A stretch of DNA of 28,292 nt, from assembly GCA_045543675.1 (NCBI GenBank), contig JAZPXM010000009.1, forward strand, positions 1 to 28,292. The letters run 5' to 3'. The DNA comes from URNF01 sp045543675 (GTDB lineage Bacteria > Bacillota > Clostridia > Oscillospirales > Acutalibacteraceae). Positions 23,117 to 28,292 of the stretch are shown one piece after another (positions within the stretch are counted from its first letter, which is position 1; each line of letters starts with the position of its first letter). The position numbers and the translations under genes are program-made. Under the pieces are notes generated by a model that was not told the DNA's origin, did no database searches, and saw only the letters and a program-made list of their open reading frames with translations.

Positions 23117-24868
23117 ATGGATATTTTTAATGTACTTTCCCTGTTAGGGGGATTAGGGTTTTTCCTGTTTGGTATGCACGTGCTGTCCGAAGGGTTGGAA
23201 AAAACCGCAGGCAGTAAGATGCAGAGCATTTTACAAAAAATCACCGCCAACCGTTTGAAAGGTCTTGCCGTGGGTACCGTTGTCACCGCGGTTATTCAGA
23301 GTTCTTCCGCGGTGACGGTTATGCTGGTGGGTCTTGTGAATGCGGGGCTTATGAGTTTGACACAAGCTATCAGCGTGACAATGGGTTCCAACATCGGCAC
23401 CACTATGACCGCGTGGATATTGTCGCTGACGGGTATTTCTTCGGACAACGTGTTTATGGCGTTGTTAAAACCCGTTAACTTTTCTACGATCATTGCGTTT
23501 ATCGGCGCGTTTTTGCTGATGTTCTCCAAAAAAGACAAACGCAAAAACATCGGTATGATCTGCGTTGGCTTTGCGGTATTGATGTTCGGTATGGATATGA
23601 TGTCGGGTGCCGTAAAACCGTTAGCGGATATGCCGCAGTTCGTCAGTGTTCTCACCGCGTTCAAAAATCCCATTTTAGGTGTGCTGGCAGGCACGGTGTT
23701 TACCGCCGCCCTCCAGAGTTCTTCGGCGTCGGTGGGCGTGTTGCAAGCGTTGTCCTTGACGGGGGCTGTTACGTACAGCAGCGCCATCCCGATCATTATG
23801 GGTCAAAATATCGGCACGTGTATTTCCGCTTTGATGGCGGTGCCGGGCACTAACAAAAACGCCAAGCGCGTGGCGATCGTGCACGTGCTGTTTAATGCGA
23901 TCGGGTCGGTTTTCTGGTTGATACTGTGGAGTGTTGTCAAAGTTGCCGTTCGCCCGGCTTTTGCGGATATGGCTATCGATCCGGCGGGTATTGCGGTGGT
24001 ACACTCGATATTTAACATTGCCACCACCGTGATGCTGTTCCCCGCGGCAGGATTGCTGGAAAAACTGTCCCGTATGATAGTCAAAGGCGAAGAAAAAGAC
24101 GCATTGCCGGAAGTGGTTATGGACGAATTGTTGATGACGGTGCCTGCTGTTGCGGCGGCACACGCGTACGACACCACCAAAGCGATGGCGGAAATTGCCG
24201 AACAAACAGTAACCGATGCGGTAGGGCTGGTGTTTGATGCGTATACGGCGGATACCGCACAAGAAGTATTGCGTAAAGAAAAAACATTGGATATGTACGA
24301 GGATACGCTGGGCACGTATCTTGTAAAACTGTCCCGCTGTAATTTGAGCGATGCGGATGCGTTGACCACTGCTATGTTATTGCACACCATCAGCGACTTT
24401 GAACGCATCGGTGACCACGCCAACAATATTGTCGCTACCGCAGAAGAAATGCGGGCTAAAAAGATTGAATTTTCCGCGGAGGCGGTTGCAGAATTACGCG
24501 TAATGACCGCCGCGCTCACCCGCATTTTACACAACACGGTAAAAGCATTTACCGCAAACGATCTTGCCGCCGCAGCGGATATTGAACCGCTTGAGCAGGT
24601 GATCGACACCCTTATTGACACGGTACGCACCCGTCACATCACCCGATTGCAGGGTGGTAACTGTACGATTGAACTCGGTTTTGTTTTGACCGATTTTCTG
24701 ACCGACTGCGAACGGATTTCCGACCATTGCTCCAACGTCGGTGTGGCGCTGTTGGAAACCGCGCACGGTACGTTTGATACCCACGAGCGGTTGCGCGCCA
24801 TCAAAGATAAGAGCAGTCAAGCATATAAACAGGCGTTTGAGCGCTATAACGCAGAGTTTGCGTTGTAA
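23117..24868 (+). CDS. Na+/phosphate cotransporter with C-terminal PhoU-like domain (first paralog)
   Basis: Type II Na/Pi cotransporter family (NptA/YjbB-like), 583 residues. Two Na_Pi repeats carry the QSSSA motifs at 61-65 and 200-204, each followed by a SNIGTT or QNIGTC motif, in an ~310-residue membrane domain. The C-terminal ~230 residues are helical and PhoU-like, with LLHTISDFERIGDHANNI and a second TDFLTDCERISDHCSNVG repeat. It should import inorganic phosphate using sodium, with the PhoU-like part as a probable regulator. The ATG at 23117 is chosen because AAAGGAAG lies just upstream and MDIFNVLSLLGGLGFF matches the paralog's N-terminus; upstream in-frame codons run through the Pho-box-like sites. 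Confidence 0.9.
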   Translation: MDIFNVLSLLGGLGFFLFGMHVLSEGLEKTAGSKMQSILQKITANRLKGLAVGTVVTAVIQSSSAVTVMLVGLVNAGLMSLTQAISVTMGSNIGTTMTAWILSLTGISSDNVFMALLKPVNFSTIIAFIGAFLLMFSKKDKRKNIGMICVGFAVLMFGMDMMSGAVKPLADMPQFVSVLTAFKNPILGVLAGTVFTAALQSSSASVGVLQALSLTGAVTYSSAIPIIMGQNIGTCISALMAVPGTNKNAKRVAIVHVLFNAIGSVFWLILWSVVKVAVRPAFADMAIDPAGIAVVHSIFNIATTVMLFPAAGLLEKLSRMIVKGEEKDALPEVVMDELLMTVPAVAAAHAYDTTKAMAEIAEQTVTDAVGLVFDAYTADTAQEVLRKEKTLDMYEDTLGTYLVKLSRCNLSDADALTTAMLLHTISDFERIGDHANNIVATAEEMRAKKIEFSAEAVAELRVMTAALTRILHNTVKAFTANDLAAAADIEPLEQVIDTLIDTVRTRHITRLQGGNCTIELGFVLTDFLTDCERISDHCSNVGVALLETAHGTFDTHERLRAIKDKSSQAYKQAFERYNAEFAL

Positions 24869-24889
24869 ATATTGGCGGTGTGTGCTGAT

Positions 24890-24906
24890 TTAACAAAGAT
24901 TTAACA
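24890..24906 (+). promoter_or_regulatory. Pho-box-like direct repeat upstream of the second transporter
   Basis: Two perfect TTAACA hexamers (24890-24895 and 24901-24906) separated by exactly 5 bases. This is the PhoP half-site arrangement known from Bacillus. It ends 10 bp before the -35 of the promoter at 24917-24945, a suitable position for an activator. Confidence 0.6.
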
Positions 24907-24916
24907 TTGTTCCCCC

Positions 24917-24945
24917 TTGTAAGAAATTGGTTTTTAAGATATGAT
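24917..24945 (+). promoter_or_regulatory. promoter of the second Na+/phosphate transporter
   Basis: TTGTAA (24917-24922) and TATGAT (24940-24945) with a 17-bp spacer. The weak -35 fits a promoter needing an activator. Confidence 0.6.
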
Positions 24946-25000
24946 GAATATGTCTATACATGTCTAAAAAGCGATTTTTAAAAACAAGGGGGACGTTTTT

Positions 25001-26749
25001 GTGACAATTTTCGATTTTATCGCCTTTTGCGGCGGCTTGGCGTTTTTTCTGTACGGTATGCACGTACTGTCGGCAGGCCTTGAAAAGACTGCAGGCGGAA
25101 AAATGCAAAGCATTTTACAGAAGATCACCGATAACCGTTTCAAAGGGCTTGCAGTAGGTACGGTGGTAACGGCGGTTATCCAGAGTTCTTCCGCAACCAC
25201 GGTTATGTTGGTTGGTTTGGTTAACGCAGGCCTTATGGCGTTTCCGCAGACCATCAGCGTGGTAATGGGCTCTAATATCGGTACTACCGTAACGTCATGG
25301 ATCTTATCCTTGTCCGGTATTTCTTCGAGCAACCTGTTTGTTCAATTGTTAAAACCCGCCAACTTTTCTCCCATTATTGCACTTATCGGCGCCTTTTTAT
25401 TAATGTTCTCCAAAAAAGAAAAACGCCAAAACATCGGCACGATCTGTCTCGGTTTTGCGGTGTTGATGTACGGTATGGAAGTGATGTCGGGTGCGATGGA
25501 TCCGCTCGCCGAAAGCGAGACGTTCCGTAGTATTCTCATCGCGTTCGAAAATCCGTTTTTAGGCGTGTTGCTCGGTACGTTGTTTACGGCGGTTATCCAA
25601 AGTTCTTCCGCATCTGTCGGTATTTTGCAGGCGTTGTCCCTGACCGGTGCGGTCACGTACGGTAACGCTATTCCGATTATTATGGGGCAGAACATCGGCA
25701 CTTGTATCTCCGCTATTATGGCGTTGCCGGGCACCAATAAAGGCGCTAAAAAAGTGGCGATTTCCCACCTGCTTATCAAATGCATCGGTATGGCGATGTG
25801 GATGATCGCGTGGGTGGTTGTGTATTATTTGGTAAGACCCGCGTTCGCAAATTTGGCGGCTGACCCCGTGTCTATTGCGGTTATGCACTCGATATATAAC
25901 ATTGTGAATACCGTTATTTTGTTCCCCTGCATCGGTCTTATCGAAAAAATGTGTAATAAACTGGTTGGTGCCGAAGAAGAAAACGCTATCCCCGAAGTGG
26001 CGTTGGACGAGCGTCTGTTTACCATGCCCGCTCTTGCTGCGGACAAGTCGTACGACACCACCGCCGAAATGGCACAAGGTGCCGGCGAAACGGTAAAAAT
26101 GGCGTTCTCCTTATTTGATAATTACGACGACGAGATCGCTGCGGCGGTGTCCCGTTTGGAAAAAACACTGGACATGTACGAAGACAAACTCAGTACCTAT
26201 TTGGTGTCCTTGTCCCGCTGTGACCTGTCCGAAACGGATGCGCGCACGATTGCAATGCTGTTGCACACCATCAGCGACTTTGAACGTATCGGTGACCACG
26301 CAACCAATCTGATGCATACCGCCACCGAAATCAAAAACAAAAACATTGCTTTCTCCAAGGAAGCCAACGCGGAATTGCACGTATTGATCGCGGCGGTACA
26401 AGAAATTCTGCATAACACCGTGACCGCATTTGCGGAAAAAGACCTTGCCGCGGCGACCGAGATCGAACCGCTCGAACAGGTGATCGATACCCTTATCGAT
26501 ACCATTCGCGGCCGTCACATCGTGCGTTTGCAGAGCGGGAACTGTACTATCGAACTCGGTTTTATTCTGACCGATTTCCTGACCGACTGCGAACGTATTT
26601 CCGACCATTGTTCCAACGTCGGTGTGGCGCTGTTGGAAACCGCGCACGGTACGTTTGATACCCACGCGCGCTTGAGAGCCATCAAAGCAAAAGGCAACGA
26701 AGATTTCCGCCAGAGCTACGCAGGCTATCTCAGCAAATTCTCGTTGTAA
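25001..26749 (+). CDS. Na+/phosphate cotransporter with C-terminal PhoU-like domain (second paralog)
   Basis: A 582-residue paralog of the preceding gene with the same layout: an N-terminal membrane domain with two QSSSA motifs (near 61 and 200), GSNIGTT and GQNIGTC segments, and a C-terminal PhoU-like helical domain (LLHTISDFERIGDHATNL; TDFLTDCERISDHCSNVG). Translation starts at GTG with a strong AAGGGGG 8 nt upstream; the N-terminus MTIFDFIAFCGGLAFFLYGMH aligns with the first copy. It has its own promoter and Pho-box-like site in the 132-nt gap. The 3' third is strikingly similar at the DNA level to the first copy, including 55 identical bases (26612-26666 and 24731-24785). Confidence 0.9.
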   Translation: MTIFDFIAFCGGLAFFLYGMHVLSAGLEKTAGGKMQSILQKITDNRFKGLAVGTVVTAVIQSSSATTVMLVGLVNAGLMAFPQTISVVMGSNIGTTVTSWILSLSGISSSNLFVQLLKPANFSPIIALIGAFLLMFSKKEKRQNIGTICLGFAVLMYGMEVMSGAMDPLAESETFRSILIAFENPFLGVLLGTLFTAVIQSSSASVGILQALSLTGAVTYGNAIPIIMGQNIGTCISAIMALPGTNKGAKKVAISHLLIKCIGMAMWMIAWVVVYYLVRPAFANLAADPVSIAVMHSIYNIVNTVILFPCIGLIEKMCNKLVGAEEENAIPEVALDERLFTMPALAADKSYDTTAEMAQGAGETVKMAFSLFDNYDDEIAAAVSRLEKTLDMYEDKLSTYLVSLSRCDLSETDARTIAMLLHTISDFERIGDHATNLMHTATEIKNKNIAFSKEANAELHVLIAAVQEILHNTVTAFAEKDLAAATEIEPLEQVIDTLIDTIRGRHIVRLQSGNCTIELGFILTDFLTDCERISDHCSNVGVALLETAHGTFDTHARLRAIKAKGNEDFRQSYAGYLSKFSL

Positions 26750-26756
26750 AACAAAA

Positions 26757-26791
26757 CCCCGCCGTATGGCGGGTGGTCATAGGAATAAAAT
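26757..26791 (+). repeat. CCCGCC-GTAT-GGCGGG hairpin module, copy 1
   Basis: A 6-bp GC hairpin (26758-26763 with 26768-26773) followed by GTGGTCATAGG and ATAAAA, immediately before identical-stem hairpin copy 3. The same module recurs at 28245-28287, so the two flank the DUF3048 gene as direct repeats. Confidence 0.6.
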
Positions 26792-26836
26792 AGAGAGAAT
26801 GTATCATAAGTGGTACATTCTCTCTTGTCTTTTTGT
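26792..26836 (+). terminator. identical-stem hairpin terminator, copy 3
   Basis: Stem AGAGAGAATGTA/TACATTCTCTCT (26792-26803 and 26814-26825), loop TCATAAGTGG, then TGTCTTTTTG. It closes the second cotransporter gene. Confidence 0.75.
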
Positions 26837-26904
26837 AGAAATTTATGAGGCATTGTAGGGAAGGGGCTTGCTCCTTCCGTTTGTCGAACATAGCACATTG
26901 TTGT

Positions 26905-27026
26905 GTTAACGGCAGGAGTAATCTTCTCCAAGACAGGCACCCCTTTGTCCTTCGGACATTTCCCCTGTCAGGGGAATACCTGCCCTACGTTGCTGATATA
27001 ATTGTCATCAAATCCCTTACCGCAAC
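26905..27026 (-). repeat. ~122-bp dispersed repeat, copy B (inverted)
   Basis: Reverse complement of 16216-16336 with only a few differences. It lies between the second transporter's terminator and the DUF3048 promoter. Next to it, CACCCGTACGGCGGGTTTTTG (27027-27047) resembles a shortened form of the CCCGCC hairpin module. Confidence 0.85.
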
Positions 27027-27068
27027 ACCCGTACGGCGGGTTTTTGTATATAATCCCAACATTTGGTA

Positions 27069-27097
27069 TTGCACAAACTGACAAAATCCGCTATAAT
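27069..27097 (+). promoter_or_regulatory. promoter of the DUF3048 lipoprotein gene
   Basis: TTGCAC (27069-27074) and a perfect TATAAT (27092-27097) with a 17-bp spacer, about 45 bp before the start codon. Confidence 0.75.
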
Positions 27098-27142
27098 GTG
27101 TGTAACCGTGACAGTTTACAGATTTGAAAAGAGGTTTTTTGT

Positions 27143-28189
27143 ATGCGATCCAAAGCGTTTCGTTTAACGGCGGTCTTGCTGGCGGCGGTTTTATTGTTCT
27201 CACCGGTCGGTTGCGGCGGTGCGGAACAACCCGATACCACGGCGACTACCACTGCCACTCCCACCACCGTCACCACAACGGCACCTCCCGTGCGGTATAT
27301 AAACTTGTTAACGGGTGAACAAAATTTAGAAACGCCCCAAAACCGCCCGATTGCGTTTATGATAGGCAACTCAGGGTACAGCGGGTATTTGCAACAGAAA
27401 AACATTGACAAAGCCGATTTTTATATGGAAGCCGAAACCGAGGGCGGCATTACGCGTATTATGGCGGTATTCGGCAGTATCGAAAATCTGCCCGACGAAA
27501 TCGGCCCCGTGCGCAGTGCGCGCACCCATTTTGTGAAAATGGCGAAAGCGCTGGACGCTATTTACGGTCACGTTGGCGGCAGTACGTTGGGCAAACAGCT
27601 CATCCGCACGTTGGGTGTTAGAGACCTTGACAGTTTGACGCAGGTAAGTGCAGAACTCAAAGGCACTTCTAACGGCCGTTGGGTAGAGCATGTAAAAGTG
27701 TTCCCGAAAAGCAAAGTGACCGCCGCGATTACACAGCGGAAACTGGCGACCACCACCACCACGAAATCCCCGTATGCATTCGGTGATAAAAAAGGCGACG
27801 GTGTCGGTAATGCGGTGCAGGTGGCAATGTCCGGTTCGTATTACAGTTCGTTTACCTATGATGCGGCAAAAGGGCTGTACGTAAAGCACCGCGGCAACCT
27901 GACCACCCCCGTACACACGGCGTATGACGGCGACCCGATAGCGGTGAAAAACGTTATCGTGATGTACGGTAACCGTTTCCAGGAAGACGCCGAGCACATC
28001 AGTTTCACCTTGTCGAGCGGCACGGGAGTATTGCTCGTAAACGGTACCAGCCGTGAAATCAAGTGGTCGCGCACCAATTCGCAGTTGACCTTTACCGAAA
28101 CCGACGGCACCCCGCTTACCGTGGCGGCAGGTAAAACTTACGTATTGTTAACCTCTGCGGGTCTCAAATCCGGAACGGTTATCAACTAA
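27143..28189 (+). CDS. DUF3048 (YerB-like) lipoprotein
   Basis: Exported protein of unknown function, 348 residues. The signal peptide has a basic start (MRSKAFR), a hydrophobic core (about 8-20) and a lipobox-like PVGC with Cys24; proline at -3 is unusual. A threonine-rich linker (about 31-49) follows. The mature domain shows the DUF3048 pattern: RPIAFMIGNSG near 68-78, ADFYMEAETEGGITRIMAVF, and GPVRSARTHFVKMAKALDAIYGHVGGS; the C-terminal half is beta-rich. AGAGG precedes the ATG. It stands alone between its own promoter and terminator. Family members are common in Firmicutes; no reaction is established to my knowledge. Confidence 0.88.
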   Translation: MRSKAFRLTAVLLAAVLLFSPVGCGGAEQPDTTATTTATPTTVTTTAPPVRYINLLTGEQNLETPQNRPIAFMIGNSGYSGYLQQKNIDKADFYMEAETEGGITRIMAVFGSIENLPDEIGPVRSARTHFVKMAKALDAIYGHVGGSTLGKQLIRTLGVRDLDSLTQVSAELKGTSNGRWVEHVKVFPKSKVTAAITQRKLATTTTTKSPYAFGDKKGDGVGNAVQVAMSGSYYSSFTYDAAKGLYVKHRGNLTTPVHTAYDGDPIAVKNVIVMYGNRFQEDAEHISFTLSSGTGVLLVNGTSREIKWSRTNSQLTFTETDGTPLTVAAGKTYVLLTSAGLKSGTVIN

Positions 28190-28196
28190 ACGGCAT

Positions 28197-28233
28197 AAAA
28201 CAGCACACAGGGTTTGCCCTGTGTGCTGTTTTT
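28197..28233 (+). terminator. intrinsic terminator after the DUF3048 gene
   Basis: A perfect stem of about 16 bp (28197-28212 with 28217-28232; core CAGCACACAGGG) with a TTTG loop, ending in a T-run. The AAAA on the left could make it bidirectional. Confidence 0.92.
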
Positions 28234-28244
28234 ATATACGAAAA

Positions 28245-28292
28245 CCCGCCGTACGGCGGGTGGACATAGGGATAAAAATAGAGAAGATACAC
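28245..28292 (+). repeat. CCCGCC-GTAC-GGCGGG hairpin module, copy 2, cut by the window end
   Basis: GC hairpin (28245-28250 with 28255-28260), then GTGGACATAGG, GATAAAAATAGAGA. It matches 26757-26797 closely. The AGAGA at the end suggests a degenerate or cut copy of the identical-stem hairpin. Confidence 0.5.

Noticed and set aside
23803..24630. 275-codon minus-strand ORF opposite the first phosphate transporter
   Set aside because: Shadow frame; the same kind of shadow appears opposite the second paralog.

Overview
This window is the chromosomal replication-origin neighbourhood of a bacterium in the Firmicutes, most likely an uncultured gut Clostridia/Oscillospiraceae-type organism. The evidence is the Bacillus/Clostridium gene order around dnaA (dnaN, rlbA, recF, remB, gyrB, gyrA on one side; rpmH, rnpA, yidD, yidC, khpB on the other), AGGAGG-like ribosome binding sites, TTTTCCACA DnaA boxes, and intergenic GC-rich short repeats of the kind common in that group. 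Species cannot be named from sequence alone.

Layout, left to right. (1) 1-1485: the N-terminal part of mnmG, minus strand, running off the window. (2) 1486-2246: an AT-rich intergenic stretch with DnaA-box-like motifs, a 12-bp dyad, and a plus-strand 59-codon membrane-peptide ORF ending in a strong hairpin. (3) 2247-13020: a tightly packed minus-strand run dnaA, dnaN, rlbA, recF, remB, gyrB, two YcxB-like membrane protein genes, gyrA. oriC lies between dnaA and dnaN, and its unwinding module (tandem DnaA boxes, CCC, TAG-type trios, AT tract) is at the dnaN end. (4) 13281-16194: plus-strand rpmH (own promoter and terminator), then rnpA-yidD-yidC-khpB. (5) 16195-16700: a repeat-rich spacer. (6) 16701-18383: a minus-strand response regulator and histidine kinase operon of PhoP/PhoR type. 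(7) 18581-22809: a plus-strand four-gene membrane operon: NSS-family sodium symporter, DUF5058-like membrane protein, a second unknown membrane protein, and a membrane-anchored M20 metallopeptidase. (8) 23117-26749: two paralogous Na+/phosphate cotransporters with PhoU-like C-termini. (9) 27143-28189: a DUF3048 (YerB-like) lipoprotein with a clear promoter and terminator.

How it fits together. Regions 3 and 4 are housekeeping: replication initiation, topology, tRNA/RNA processing and membrane protein insertion. Regions 6 and 8 may form a local phosphate module: both cotransporter genes are preceded by TTAACA-like hexamers repeated at 11-nt spacing, the pattern bound by PhoP in Bacillus, and a PhoP/PhoR-type pair sits 5 kb away. 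Region 7 looks like an uncharacterised amino-acid or peptide uptake and hydrolysis system.

The intergenic DNA is unusually structured. Three hairpins with an identical 12-bp stem and different 10-nt loops close three separate plus-strand operons. A ~122-bp repeat occurs in inverted orientation at 16.2 kb and 26.9 kb. A MITE-like element sits at 16.5 kb. No tRNA, rRNA, CRISPR array, transposase or phage gene was seen.
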